This document shows, piece after piece, positions 1 to 10,986 of a stretch of 64,000 bases of DNA; position 1 is the first letter of the stretch, and the number at the start of each line of letters is the position of its first letter. Position numbers and translations under genes: made by a program. Below the pieces are notes generated by a model. It was not told the DNA's origin. It ran no database searches and was given only the letters and a program-made list of their open reading frames with translations. The stretch is from QHCA01 sp038237645 (GTDB lineage Bacteria > Actinomycetota > Actinomycetes > Mycobacteriales > QHCA01), in NCBI GenBank assembly GCA_038237645.1, contig JBBRYN010000004.1:26669-90668 (forward strand), written 5' to 3'.

Positions 1-2
1 CC

Positions 3-926
3 GACGACGACCTCGGCTCGCGCCTCGTTGCCAAGAGCGCCGTGGAGGCGCTCGGACACGAATGCGTCACGGCGGTCGACGGTGACGAGGCCTGGCGGAT
101 GTTCTGCGACGACGGGCCGGAGGTGCTGGTCACGGATCGGGAGATGCCCGGCCTCAATGGAGTCCAACTGTGCCGCGCGATCCGCAGCGCAGCGGTGGAC
201 AACTACACCTACATCATCCTGGTCACCTCCGCCGGTGACGACGGTGACGTGCTGTCCGGCATGGAGGCGGGCGCGGACGACTACCTGACCAAGCCGCTGG
301 ACCCGTTCGCGTTGCAGTCGCGGCTGCTCGCGGCCCGGCGGGTCACCTCCCTGCACGCGGAGCTGGCACGGTACCGGACCGATCTGGCCGAGCTGGCCCG
401 GACCGACCCGCTGACGAAGCTGCGCAACCGGCTGACCCTGGCCACCGACCTCGAACTGCTGCACAGCCGCAGCGCTCGGTATCAGCGTGCCTATTCCCTG
501 GCGCTGTTCGACATCGACGGCTTCAAGTCCTTCAACGACCGGTACGGTCACCAGGCGGGCGACCAGGCCCTTCGGGGGGTCGCCCTGGCGCTCGACCGGC
601 ACGCTCGGCTGGGTGATGCCGTCTACCGGTACGGCGGCGAGGAGTTCCTCATCGTCCTGCCCGAGCAGGCACCGGCTCAGGCGATGGGCGTGGTCGACCG
701 GCTGCGCAGAGCGGTGGAGAGCCTGGGCATCGGGCACGCAGACAGCGCCGGCGGCATCCTGACGGTCAGTGCCGGAGTCGCGTCGTACGTTACCGGCCGC
801 GACATCTCCGCCGACGAGCTGCTCAAGGAGGCCGATCTCGCGCTGTACCACGCGAAGGCCACCGGGCGGAACAGGGTGGTGGCCGGTGCTGAGCCGCACG
901 ACGACCGGGTGCTCTCCGGGGGTTAG
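3..926 (+). CDS. Response regulator receiver-GGDEF diguanylate cyclase, 5' truncated by the window edge
   Basis: This is a PleD-like cytoplasmic protein that makes cyclic di-GMP from two GTP in response to phosphorylation. The frame is open from base 3, so the start lies outside the window. The first visible residues are the acidic pocket of a receiver domain (DDDLGSRL). The phospho-acceptor Asp lies in VLVTDREMPG near residue 45, and the switch Lys in YLTKPLDP. A linker helix follows, then a GGDEF domain starting at LARTDPLTKLRNR with an active GGEEF motif near residue 210. An RxxD product-inhibition site (RLGD) sits five residues before it, as in PleD. No HPt or kinase partner is visible. 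Its stop codon overlaps that of the convergent small gene. Confidence 0.93.
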   Translation, partial: DDDLGSRLVAKSAVEALGHECVTAVDGDEAWRMFCDDGPEVLVTDREMPGLNGVQLCRAIRSAAVDNYTYIILVTSAGDDGDVLSGMEAGADDYLTKPLDPFALQSRLLAARRVTSLHAELARYRTDLAELARTDPLTKLRNRLTLATDLELLHSRSARYQRAYSLALFDIDGFKSFNDRYGHQAGDQALRGVALALDRHARLGDAVYRYGGEEFLIVLPEQAPAQAMGVVDRLRRAVESLGIGHADSAGGILTVSAGVASYVTGRDISADELLKEADLALYHAKATGRNRVVAGAEPHDDRVLSGG

Positions 927-1120
927 CGGCCAAGCACCCGCCGGCCGATGCGGCGCACCTCACCGGTCCCCTTGCAGCGCGAGCACTTGCGCCAGGTGAC
1001 CCCGAGCGGTGCCCGCCGCTTGCCGTTGCCCTTACAGACCGGGCACGGCTTGAGCGGCCACACGACGCAGGACAGCAGGTAGCCGCCGATCAGCACAACG
1101 AGGAACAGCGCGGCGTACAC
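923..1120 (-). CDS. Small membrane protein with paired CxxC zinc-ribbon motifs
   Basis: The product is a 65-residue protein with one N-terminal hydrophobic helix (about residues 2-22). A cytoplasmic tail carries two DnaJ-type cysteine pairs, CPVCKGNGK and CSRCKGTGE, spaced as one four-Cys zinc site. The basic C-terminus (RRIGRRVLGR) would suit membrane-surface or nucleic-acid contact. The Cys pairs and the low-complexity-free sequence support a real gene despite its size. It starts with GTG and converges on the GGDEF gene, overlapping its stop. The function is unknown; zinc binding is inferred from the motifs. Confidence 0.72.
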   Translation of the reverse strand: MYAALFLVVLIGGYLLSCVVWPLKPCPVCKGNGKRRAPLGVTWRKCSRCKGTGEVRRIGRRVLGR

Positions 1121-1352
1121 GCCGACATAGTGCCCCCCCTGGCGCGCTCAGGCACGTAACCTGGCCGCCCGCCCCGATGACTTCGGCGGCGATCCGCCAG
1201 CTGCACCAGCCCGCCGGCGGGCTCGCGGGGCCCGGCTCTGAGGCGCTGCGGACCGCCGCGCTGGAGCTAAGGCATAGTCCCGATGTGGGGCCCTCCCTCA
1301 GACGCGCATTCTCTGATCAGCAGGGAAAACCGCTGACCAGAAGGAGCCCGAA

Positions 1353-1538
1353 ATGTTGTATTCCGACGAGTTGCTCGCCGCGGAAGCCACCTACCGGCAG
1401 GAGCGGGCGCACGAGCTCTTCCGTCAGGTCTCCTCGGAGGAGCGGCACGCTCGCCGCGGCGCGCATCAGCACCGTGGCTCGGCGCGGCTGCGCCACGCCC
1501 TGCACCTCTCGCACGCCCACGCAGCCATCAGCGGCTGA
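1353..1538 (+). CDS. Small hypothetical protein, 61 aa
   Basis: This short ORF begins with ATG preceded by a good ribosome site (AGAAGGAG, about 6 nt upstream). It encodes a charged protein that starts MLYSDELLAAEATYRQERAH and ends in a His/Arg-rich tail (HLSHAHAAISG). It is predicted mostly helical, with no membrane segment or known motif. I do not recognise the family. The strong ribosome site is the main evidence. The roughly 230 bases before it (1121-1352) hold no convincing gene. Confidence 0.4.
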   Translation: MLYSDELLAAEATYRQERAHELFRQVSSEERHARRGAHQHRGSARLRHALHLSHAHAAISG

Positions 1539-1606
1539 GCGGGCGGGTGAGCGTCGCCCAGGACTTCCAGCAGGCGGGTGCGGCCCGGACTGTCGGTGGC
1601 ACCGGG

Positions 1607-4590
1607 ATGATGGAGGGCATGTCATCCGGACCGGCCCTTCGCTGCCCGCTCGTGGGGCGGGCGGCGGAGCTGGCTCGGGTGTCCTCGGTCATCGGGATCG
1701 GGGACGCCGAGGGCGGGGAGTCCGCCGTCCTGCTAGCCGGCGACGCGGGAGTCGGCAAGACCCGCCTGCTTGCCGAGTTGCGCGGCCTCGCGCACGAAGC
1801 CGGCTGGCGGGTGCTGGTGGGTCACTGCCTCGACTTCGGCGACGGCGCCCTGCCCTACCTGCCGTTCAGCGAGGCCTTCGGCCGGCTGGCCGCCGACTCG
1901 CCGGGCCTGGCCGCCTCACTCGCGGAGGCGAGCCCAGCCGTCGCCGGCCTCCTGCCCGGTCGGCGGTTGCTTTCCGACGCCGGCAAGGGCTCCGCGCAAC
2001 GGATCGATCGTTCAGAGCTGTTCGAGGCGGTGCGTGCCGCACTCGGGCAGTTGAGTCTCTCGGCACCCTTGCTGCTGCTCATCGAGGACGTGCACTGGGC
2101 CGACCAGTCGACCCGAGAGCTGTTGAGCTACCTCTTCACCCGCCAGGCCGCCAACCGGGTCTCGGTCGTCGTGTCCTACCGCAGCGATGACCTGCACCGG
2201 CGCCATCCGCTGCGCGCCGCCGCCGCTGAGTGGTCGCGGCTGTCCGGCGTCACGCGAATACAGCTCCAGCCGCTGGCCGATCCGGATGTCCGCACCCTCG
2301 TCCGGGCGCTGCATCCGTCGCCGCTGCGTGAGGGTGACGTCCGCCGGATCGTGGAGCGCGCCGAGGGCAACGCGTTCTTCACCGAGGAGCTCGTTGCCGC
2401 GGCCGAGCTGGGTGGCAGGTCGCTGCCCACCGACCTCGCCGACCTGCTGCTGCTCCGACTCGACCAGCTCGACGACACGACGCGGCTGGCGGTCCGCGCC
2501 GCCTCTGCCGCGGGCCGGCGGGTGTCGCACGACCTGCTGGCGCGGGTCGTCGGCATCGATGGCGGCACCCTCGAGCGGGTGCTGCGGGCAGCGGTGGACA
2601 GCAATGTCCTCGAGCCGGTGGGGGCATACGGCTACGCGTTCCGGCATGCGCTGCTGGCCGAGGCGGTCTACGACGACCTGCTGCCCGGCGAGCGCGTACG
2701 GCTGCACGCTGCCTACGCGCAGACGCTGGCCACGGGTGACGCCGACGGGACCGCGGCGGAGCTTGCCCGCCATGCCCGAATCGCGCACGACCTGGGACGG
2801 CCATCAGGGCCAGCGTGCAGGCCGGCGACGAGGCGATGTCGGTGGCCGGCCCGGACGAGGCGGCCCGGCACTACGAAACCGCTCTCGAGCTGCTCGCCGA
2901 CCACGAGGCCGCGGCTGCGGCCGGGCCGCTCGACAAAGTCGCACTCACCGTCAAGGCCAGTGAGGCAGCGGCTGCTGCGGGGCACCTGTTCCGGGCGGTT
3001 GCCCTCGTCCGCGAAGCGCTCGCAGAGCTGTCACCGGAGGCTCCCGGCCTGCAGAGGGCCGTCCTGCTGCATGCCCTGGCCAACGTCGAGATGCTCAGTG
3101 ACAGCACCATCGACCTGCTCGAGATCACCGCCGAGATGCTCCGCCTCGTCCCGACGACGCCGCCCACGGCCTTGCGGGCGCAGGTGCTCAGCGTGCATGC
3201 CCGCGCCAACGCCGATCGGCAGCGCGAGGAAGCGACCCGGTGGGCCACCGAGGCACTGCAGATCGCGCGCGACCTCGACCTGGCCGACGTGATCGCCGAC
3301 GCCACCACCACGCTGGCGCGGATCGACGGGCAGTCGGGCGACCCGGAGGCGTCGCGGCGCGGGCTCGAGCAGGCGATTGCCAAGGCGCGGGCGTCAGGCG
3401 AGGTGGCAGCCGAGTTACGCGGCACCTACAATCTCGGCAGCCTGCACTACGAGCTCGGTGATCTCCGGCGGGCACTGGCCGTCTTCGAGGGCGCGGCCGC
3501 CCGCGCCCTGGAGACCGGCCGGCCCTGGGCGCCGTACGGTCTCGACGGCCGGGCCATGGCCGGGGTCGTCGCCTATGTCGCCGGGGACTGGGAGCGGACC
3601 AGCCGAATCGTGGATGTCACAGGCCAGTCACCCCCGGGCCTGGCGGAGGCGCTGCTTGCGGCGGTGCAGCTGTCGGTCGCCGCGGGCCGCGGCGAGCACC
3701 AGGCGCTCGACCTGATGCCCCAGCTGCGCCCATGGTGGGAACGCGATGGCCTGCTGGCCATCTTCAGCGGCGGCGCGGCGATCGATCTCTACGGTGACGC
3801 CGGCGACGTGGCGGGCGCCACGAAGGTCTACGACGAGGTGGCGACGTGCGTCATCGGGCTGTGGCAGATGAAAACGTTCCAGGCGCAGATCCGGCTCAGC
3901 GGGCTGTTGCTCGGGCAGTTGTGTGCCGAGGCCGTGCGCTCGGGCAGCCACGACCTGGCCGATCTGGCTCGCCGCGGCGACGACGTGGCCGCCAGGGCCG
4001 ATGCGGTCGCGGCGCACAACGAAGTCAGTGGGCGGCGGCATCACGGTCCCGAGGCCGACGCGTGGGTGGCCCGGGTCGCGGCCGAGCACGCCCGGTTGCG
4101 GTGGCTGACCGGTGTCGATCCGCCGGGTGGAGCGGAGCTGGTGGCGGCATGGGAGCGCGCCGTCGCCGGCTTCGAGAGGTTCGGTCATGTGTTCGAGCTG
4201 GCGCGGTCGCAAGCCCGCCTCTCGTCGGTCCTTCGTGCCGTCGGACGTGCTGCAGATGCCGCCGGCCCGGCCCGCGCCGCCAGACGCACGGCCGCCCGGC
4301 TGGCGGCCGAGCCGCTGCTGGCGGAGCTCCGCACGCTGGGCATCCCCGCCTCGGCCTCCGGCACGCCGGAGTCGAAGCGCGCCGAGCACCTGACGGCGCG
4401 CGAGCACGAGGTGCTCGCCCTGGTGGCGCAGGGCCGCAGCAACAGCGAAATCGGCCGGCAGCTCTACATCAGCGCCAAGACGGTCAGCGTGCACGTCTCC
4501 AACATCCTCGCCAAGCTCGGCGCAGCGTCGCGCACGGAGGCTGCGGCGCTGGCCCGGCGGCGCGGGCTGCTGACCGACGCTGGAACCTAG
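1607..4590 (+). pseudogene. LAL-type LuxR transcriptional regulator with N-terminal AAA ATPase, interrupted by one frameshift
   Basis: A large ATP-dependent LuxR-family regulator. The first part (ATG 1607 or 1619; the frame is open from a GTG at 1547) has Walker A GDAGVGKTRLL, Walker B LLLLIEDVHWAD and an AAA/TPR-like region reaching HARIAHDL. That frame then degenerates, running on to a stop at 3292. From about 2797 a second frame continues the same protein (TAIRASVQAGDEAM), through a helical TPR-like region, to a C-terminal GerE helix-turn-helix starting HLTAREHEVLALVAQGRSN. Joining needs one extra base near 2795 (CTG GG ACG). The intact protein would be about 1000 aa, normal for the family. 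The cause is either a one-base assembly deletion or real inactivation. The neighbouring genes do not reveal its regulon. Confidence 0.85.
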
Positions 4591-4660
4591 TGCCCGCCGA
4601 TCTGGCGGTGCTCCTGGAGTGCTGGACAGCGGGGTTATTCTCGTCCAAGGGTGACGTCAG

Positions 4661-4900
4661 TTGGTGGCGGACCCGTTGGGCCAGGGTGCCCGGATCGGCC
4701 TGCCTGACTTCTCCGGCATGCACGCCCTGGATGCCTGGCTGGCCGGGCACGACGCCGGGTTGATCCTTGTCGGCCCAGACCCCGACAGCCCGCGGCCGCT
4801 GGTGGACGGCATCGTCGTGGACCAGCAGCCACCGGCCGGCAGCCGCCTGCATCGCTGGGACGTGGTCACCGTATGGGTCCGGTGGGTCCGGGCGGTCTGA
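4661..4900 (+). CDS. Short PASTA-like domain protein, 79 aa
   Basis: The product reads as one PASTA-like module: a conserved LPDFSGMHALDAWLAGHDAG half, then VDGIVVDQQPPAGSRLHRWD and VTVWVR. The pattern 'Q-P-P-A-G ... G/D-V-V-T-V-W-V' is the PASTA signature known from penicillin-binding proteins and PknB. There is no signal peptide or membrane helix, so this is a free-standing cytoplasmic module. The start is TTG 4661 or GTG 4664, because an in-frame TGA sits just upstream. It follows the LuxR gene on the same strand with a 70-base gap. The role is unknown. Confidence 0.68.
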   Translation: MVADPLGQGARIGLPDFSGMHALDAWLAGHDAGLILVGPDPDSPRPLVDGIVVDQQPPAGSRLHRWDVVTVWVRWVRAV

Positions 4901-5007
4901 GCGGGGTCCGCGAGCCGCGCCGGCCCTACCCGCCCGCTCTCTCCGACGCCGGCGAGCTCCCTTGATTGCCCGCCCGGCGACCCCGATCGACCGGGTATCG
5001 GCGCGGC

Positions 5008-5343
5008 TCACGACGCCGACGGATCGCGGGTCTCAGCTTCGATCCACCGCAGATAGGCCGGGTTGCCGCCGACGATGGGCAGCGCGATCACGCAGGGCAC
5101 GTCGTAGGCGTGATCGTGGTTGGCGCGTTCCACGATCAGCGGGACGAGGGACATCCTGGTGTGCAGTGCGACCCGCGTCTCGGGCTCGTCATGCATGGTC
5201 CCGTCCCAGCGGTAGACGGAGCGGATCGCCTCGATGCTCTGTCCACATGCCGCCAACCGCTCGGTCACCAGCGCCGTGGTGAAGCCCGCCAGCCAGTCGG
5301 GATCCGAGGCGGTGATGACCACCTCGCAGTACTCCGTACTCAC
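5008..5343 (-). CDS. cutA: CutA1-like divalent-cation tolerance protein
   Basis: The protein has about 111 residues, the normal CutA length, starting VSTEYCEVVITASD. Family marks visible are LVTERLAACGQ, SVYRWDGTMHDEPETRVALHT and the C-terminal NPAYLRWIEAET. CutA forms a trimeric PII-like (ferredoxin-fold) assembly linked to copper and divalent-metal tolerance, though its mechanism is debated. I chose the GTG at 5343 because GGGAGGGG lies about 12 nt upstream and homologues begin there. The frame is open to 5475, but the extension looks like untranslated leader. It is divergent from the transporter gene beginning at 5482. Confidence 0.85.
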   Translation of the reverse strand: MSTEYCEVVITASDPDWLAGFTTALVTERLAACGQSIEAIRSVYRWDGTMHDEPETRVALHTRMSLVPLIVERANHDHAYDVPCVIALPIVGGNPAYLRWIEAETRDPSAS

Positions 5344-5481
5344 GAAGGTGTCGAGCCCCTCCCGGCGTATGCCTGTCAGCACGAACCCGATCCGGTGGAC
5401 GTGGGCCATCGTCGCATCCGGTCGCTGGGCGGGTGACAGACGGCCCGCGATCCGCGGCCGGCCGGTGCCAAGCATGATGCG

Positions 5482-6612
5482 GTGATGCGCAGTGTTCGTC
5501 CTCGGCTACCCGTGCTGCTCCTCGTGGTGGGCGCCACCGTGGCTGGCCTGGCGGCGGGCCTGGTGCCACGCCGGGCCGGCGACGCGGCCGCGCAGGCGTG
5601 GCCCGCCTTCGTGCTTGTGCTGGGACTGCTGCTGATCGGCTTCGCCGCCGCGGAGGACGGCGCCTTTGCTGCGGGCGCCGCACTGCTGGCCCGGCTGCGG
5701 GGCGGGCGCTGGGTCGCCTACCTCGTGTCGATGGGTCTGGTGGCGGTCACATCGGTGCTGCTCAACCTGGACACAGCCGTGGCGTTCCTCACACCCGTCG
5801 TCGTGTTACTGGCCCGGGAACACGACACGGACGAGCGGCCGTTTCTCTACGGGTGCGTCCTGATGGCGAATTCGGCCTCACTGCTGCTGCCGGGATCCAA
5901 CCTGACGAACCTCATCGTGTTGCGCCAAGAGCATGTGTCGGGGCTGACGTTCGCCGCTCGGATCTGGCCCGCCTGGCTCGTGGCTGTGGCCGTCACGGCG
6001 GCCCTCCCGCCACTGCTGCTAAGAGGTTTGCGCGATTCGGACAGCCCCGGCGTCCAGGAGAGAAAGCGCAGGACGCCGGGGCTGAGCCTCGTTGCCATCG
6101 CCTGCTCCGCGGTGGTCATGCTCGTCTTGGCCGACCCCGCTTTGCCTGTTCTAGCCATCGGTGTGGTGGTTGTGGTTGGAGTTGTCGCTCGGGGTCGCAG
6201 CACCCTGCCAAAGCTCGCGTCCACAATGGACGTAACCGCCTTAGTCGGGCTGTTCGGGCTGGCCGTGGGCACGGGCAGCCTCGCCCGGGCGTGGACCGCG
6301 CCGACCCGCTGGCTGACACATGTCGGGCGCTGGCCCACGGCGCTGCTCGGGGCCACCGCTGCCGTGGCCATCAACAACCTTCCCGCGGCGATGCTGATGT
6401 CAGCTCAGGCCCCGGTCCACCCACGAGCACTGCTGCTCGGCCTCGACATCGGTCCTAACATCGCGGTCACCGGGTCGCTGTCAGCGCTGCTCTGGATGCA
6501 GGCGGCAGGAACTGTCGGCAGCCGTCCGTCCGTACGGCTCTACACGCTCATCGGGAGCCCTATCGCTGCACTGGCCATTCCGCTGGCGCTACTGGCCATC
6601 CGGCTGCCCTGA
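5482..6612 (+). CDS. ArsB/NhaD-type (ion transporter superfamily) membrane transporter
   Basis: The product is 376 residues with roughly ten to twelve hydrophobic segments. Motifs of the ArsB/NhaD/SLC13 ion-transporter superfamily are present: LNLDTAVAFLTPV and ANSASLLLPGSNLTNLIV in the first half, and AINNLPAAML and LDIGPNIAVTGSLSALLW in the second. These are the two inverted half-repeats of the fold. Substrates in the superfamily include arsenite, Na+/H+ and dicarboxylates. The local genes include no ars operon, so the substrate is open. It is slightly shorter than the usual 420 aa. The start is GTG 5482 or the adjacent ATG 5485. Confidence 0.85.
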   Translation: MMRSVRPRLPVLLLVVGATVAGLAAGLVPRRAGDAAAQAWPAFVLVLGLLLIGFAAAEDGAFAAGAALLARLRGGRWVAYLVSMGLVAVTSVLLNLDTAVAFLTPVVVLLAREHDTDERPFLYGCVLMANSASLLLPGSNLTNLIVLRQEHVSGLTFAARIWPAWLVAVAVTAALPPLLLRGLRDSDSPGVQERKRRTPGLSLVAIACSAVVMLVLADPALPVLAIGVVVVVGVVARGRSTLPKLASTMDVTALVGLFGLAVGTGSLARAWTAPTRWLTHVGRWPTALLGATAAVAINNLPAAMLMSAQAPVHPRALLLGLDIGPNIAVTGSLSALLWMQAAGTVGSRPSVRLYTLIGSPIAALAIPLALLAIRLP

Positions 6613-6771
6613 CAGCGGGTGCGGGCACCATTCGCTGCTGCCGTGGTAGGGGATAGCGCTCGATCTGGCGGTGTCGTTGCTGTCAATTGCCGCGTGACAT
6701 CCGGGGCCGTCCGTACGTTCCCCGTATGCGATAGCCGGGCTGATCGCAGGCTAATCGCAGGTCACGCGCTG

Positions 6772-6844
6772 TGCGCCCGGCAGGACTCGAACCTGCGGCC
6801 AAGTGCTTAGAAGGCACCTGCTCTGTCCACTGAGCTACGGGCGC
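6772..6844 (-). tRNA. tRNA-Arg(UCU)
   Basis: Read on the minus strand, the 73 bases fold as a complete cloverleaf. The acceptor stem is GCGCCCG/CGGGCGC, the D stem GCTC/GAGC, the anticodon stem GGTGC/GCACT with loop CTTCTAA (anticodon TCT), and the T stem GCAGG/CCTGC with loop TTCGAGT. The discriminator is A. A full CCA is not encoded. It decodes AGA. The gene lies just downstream of a decayed inositol-phosphatase-family gene on the same strand. Confidence 0.96.
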
Positions 6845-6956
6845 TCGGGTGCCATTGTGCGCCATCGACGCACGCTGGTTCCGCGTTGCACGGAATCGTC
6901 GCTGGGTCGACGTGCCAATACGGCCCGCCGCCGGCTTGCACCCCCACCAGCCGTGA

Positions 6957-7397
6957 TTACGCCGAGGGCGTCAACTGATGATCCACACCGTTGTTGCGCA
7001 CGAACGCGTGAGCACCCTCCGTCCAGAACACCTCGCCAGTGAACGGGTCGGCCGAGGCTGCCACCATGACATCCCGGCCGGTTCGCAGGGCGACATTCAC
7101 TCAGATCAGCATGCTGCGAACGGCAAAATTCACAGTCCCGCACAAGGGATCAACCAACCACACGCGCTCGGTCCCGCCTGAGCCCCTGCGCCCACTCTCC
7201 TCGCCGATCACGACGTCGCCTGGCCGAGCAGCACGCAAGACACCGATGATGGCCCGCTCCGCGTCGACGTCGGCCGCCGTGGCGAAATCGCCCTGAGCCT
7301 TCTCGAAGCGCACCAGCGGTGCACCGTACTGGGAACGCACCACCGCCGCTCCGGTCTGCGCGGCCGCAATAGCCAAGTCCCGGTCCGTGATCAGCAC
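6957..7397 (-). pseudogene. Inositol monophosphatase-family gene remnant with internal stop and missing 3' part
   Basis: The frame starts at GTG 7397 (VLITDRDLAIAAAQTG). It holds inositol-phosphatase-family marks: GDFATAADVDAERAI, the metal-site GEESGR, and WLVDPLCGTVNFA. A TGA at 7101-7103 interrupts it. The same frame then continues with clearly homologous sequence (VNVALRTGRDVMVAA, ADPFTGEVFW) to a TAA at 6957. The C-terminal metal-binding WDxAA region, roughly 100 residues, is absent before the tRNA gene. The gene therefore has both a nonsense codon and a 3' truncation. The stop alone might be a base error, but the missing end supports real decay. Confidence 0.85.
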
Positions 7398-7727
7398 GCC
7401 CCGCAGCGTATGACGCGCCGGCGACAGAGGCCCGAGGCCTGCTGTTCTGCTTCTCCAGCCATGACCCGTGGTGATGTGGGTGCGGTGATCAAAGCTCACG
7501 CCCAGTCGACCCTTCGGCCCCCATGCGCTCGCGCAGCCACCGCGCCCGCCAGCGCCGAAACTTGTCCCGCGAAACGAGCCCGCCCTCGCTGGTTTCGTCA
7601 AGGCGTCGTCCCCAGTTGTGGCCGTGTCCACAGACTGCGCCGAGCGGGGTGGCCCGACGCGTCCCGATCGGCAGGGTGGTCGTAGGTGGGGGCGATCGGC
7701 GCCGCCGCATTCCGGCAGGAGGATCCA
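7398..7727. other. 330-base intergenic region, no convincing gene
   Basis: This stretch lies between the phosphatase remnant and ssb, which point away from each other, so it must hold promoters for both. Short frames exist on both strands. The best (7489-7710, minus) ends in a basic helical tail (FRRWRARWLRERMGAEG) but has no ribosome site or family I recognise. No clear -35/-10 pair, repeat or terminator stands out. Confidence 0.5.
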
Positions 7728-8171
7728 GTGAACGACACCGTGCTGACGGTCATCGGCAACGTCGTCGACACCCCGCACCGGCGGGTGCTCGACAACGGCG
7801 CCAGCGTGACCACCTTTCGCGTCGCGTCCACCTCTCGCCGCTTCGACCGCGAGCAGAACACCTTTGTCGATCGCGACACCCTGTTCGTGCGGGTGAACTG
7901 CTGGCGGCAGTTGGGCGACAACGTCGCACGGTCAGTGGTCAAGGGTGACCCTGTCATCGTCACGGGGCGCTACTTCAGCCGCAAGTACGAGGTCGACGAG
8001 CAGAAGCGCACGGCCTACGACCTCGAGGCCCAGGCCATCGGCCACGACCTGGGCCGGGGCACCACGATCTACACCCGCACCCGGCCGGCGATCGATGCGT
8101 CGCCCTCCTACGAGGTCGACGAGCCCGAGCCCGAAGTGGTGGAGGACGAGGTGCCGGCCGGCGTCGGGTGA
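7728..8171 (+). CDS. ssb: Single-stranded DNA-binding protein (SSB paralogue)
   Basis: GTG 7728 follows a perfect ribosome site (AGGAGG with 5 nt spacing), giving 147 residues. The N-terminal 110 residues are an SSB OB-fold: DTVLTVIGNVVDTPHRR, TTFRVASTSRRFD, FVRVNCWRQLGDNVA, and the strongly conserved KGDPVIVTGRYFSRKYE. The C-terminus is acidic (DEPEPEVVEDEV) but ends PAGVG. It lacks the canonical DDDIPF tip that recruits replication partners in housekeeping SSB, so this looks like a secondary SSB of the mycobacterial Rv2478c kind. It sits 76 bases upstream of ettA on the same strand, probably one transcript. Confidence 0.93.
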   Translation: MNDTVLTVIGNVVDTPHRRVLDNGASVTTFRVASTSRRFDREQNTFVDRDTLFVRVNCWRQLGDNVARSVVKGDPVIVTGRYFSRKYEVDEQKRTAYDLEAQAIGHDLGRGTTIYTRTRPAIDASPSYEVDEPEPEVVEDEVPAGVG

Positions 8172-8247
8172 GCGGAGCGGAATGTGGCCGGAGCCGATGT
8201 GCTGAGACACTGGAGCGGACACCCCTTCAGCTAAGGAATTCCGCCTA

Positions 8248-9930
<1,683 letters not shown>

Positions 9931-9996
9931 CCCGACCGGTGAGGCGCTCGTGGTGGGTGCCGCGCTGCTGCAGCGCGTCCGGGCGGGCCGCCAGAG

Positions 9997-10932
9997 TCAG
10001 ACGATGTCGACGACGGCCGTGGCGAAGCCCGGCGAAGCAGCGAGCGCCGCCAGGCCCAGCACGACCCGGCCGGGGAGCAGCAGGCGGCGGGGCATCCGCG
10101 CCGGCAGGTCGGGCAGCCGTGACACGAACACGACCACCACACCGACTAGGGCGACTGCGAGGGCAAGCGGCGGGACGAGGAGCAACGCGAGGACGGGTGC
10201 GTATCGCAGCATCGTGCCGGGGCGCCGGCTGATCAGCGGCAATGCTCGGCCGTAGCGGGCGGCTATCCCCGCCACGGCTGCGCCGTGCACGACGGCCAGC
10301 AGCCCGAATGTCACCAGCGCGAGGGCGGGGGGCCCGACAAGCACGAAGTCGGGGTTGTTCGACCGCAGCGGCTCCAGCCGGGTGGACAGCGCCAGGAGCA
10401 GGAGCAGGCCGAAGGCCAGCGCTCCCCACCGGCCGGGCGGTAGCCACGGCCGGATCAGGACGTAGATCAGGGCGGAGAGCAACCCACCCAACAGGCCACC
10501 GAAGACGATCAGCGAGATCGTCCCGCCGAGGCTGATCCGGCCGACCGTCTCGCCTGCCTCGGTGATCGCACCCCGCGCGTCCGACGACGTGGCTGCCAGC
10601 AGCCGCATGATCAGGCGACCGCCGGCCCCAGCGACCACCAGGCCAGCAGCGAGACCGGTCGCGTTGGTCAGCGTCACCCACCACAGGTAGCGGGCCAGCA
10701 CCTCTCGGACCGGCGGGGGGCGCGGCCGCTCGGGCCGCTCGGGCCGGTCGGGCCGCTCTGACCGCTCGGGCCGCTCTGACCGGTCGGGCCGCTCTGACCG
10801 GTCGGGCCGCTCCGGGATCGTCAGCGAGAGCCCGCTCCACAGCACGGCGGCGTACACGCCGGCCGCGAGCAGCAGACCGCAGGCGATCATGATGAGCACG
10901 GGCCCAGTCTGGGTGCGACCGAGATCCGGCAC
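9997..10932 (-). CDS. Multi-pass membrane protein with an Arg/Pro/Glu repeat linker
   Basis: The protein has 311 residues. One hydrophobic helix near the start (IMIACGLLLAAGVYAAVLW) is followed by a roughly 30-residue low-complexity stretch built from (S/P)ERPDR/SERPER units, then about six further hydrophobic segments. A family is not recognisable. Start is GTG 10932, with ATG 10890 as an in-frame alternative. It converges on ettA with a 66-base gap. The charged repeat probably forms an extended cytoplasmic loop. Its near-perfect DNA repeat suggests recent slippage expansion. Confidence 0.75.
   Translation of the reverse strand: MPDLGRTQTGPVLIMIACGLLLAAGVYAAVLWSGLSLTIPERPDRSERPDRSERPERSERPDRPERPERPRPPPVREVLARYLWWVTLTNATGLAAGLVVAGAGGRLIMRLLAATSSDARGAITEAGETVGRISLGGTISLIVFGGLLGGLLSALIYVLIRPWLPPGRWGALAFGLLLLLALSTRLEPLRSNNPDFVLVGPPALALVTFGLLAVVHGAAVAGIAARYGRALPLISRRPGTMLRYAPVLALLLVPPLALAVALVGVVVVFVSRLPDLPARMPRRLLLPGRVVLGLAALAASPGFATAVVDIV
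10725..10818. repeat. 9-bp-unit tandem repeat inside a membrane-protein gene
   Basis: About ten imperfect copies of a 9-base unit (CGGGCCGCT / CTGACCGGT variants on the + strand) encode Arg-Pro-Asp/Glu-Arg-Ser-Glu steps in the minus-strand gene 9997-10932. The period is a multiple of three, so copy changes keep the frame. Confidence 0.85.
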
Positions 10933-10986
10933 AAGGCGCCCGCCCGCCCGGACTGAGGATTTCGACCTGGCGGCCCGCGCGATCGC

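Noticed and set aside
7489..7710. 73-aa minus-strand frame in the gap before ssb with a basic helical tail
   Set aside because: No ribosome site, no recognisable family, and its upstream half is antisense-like low complexity. Mentioned only in the intergenic entry.
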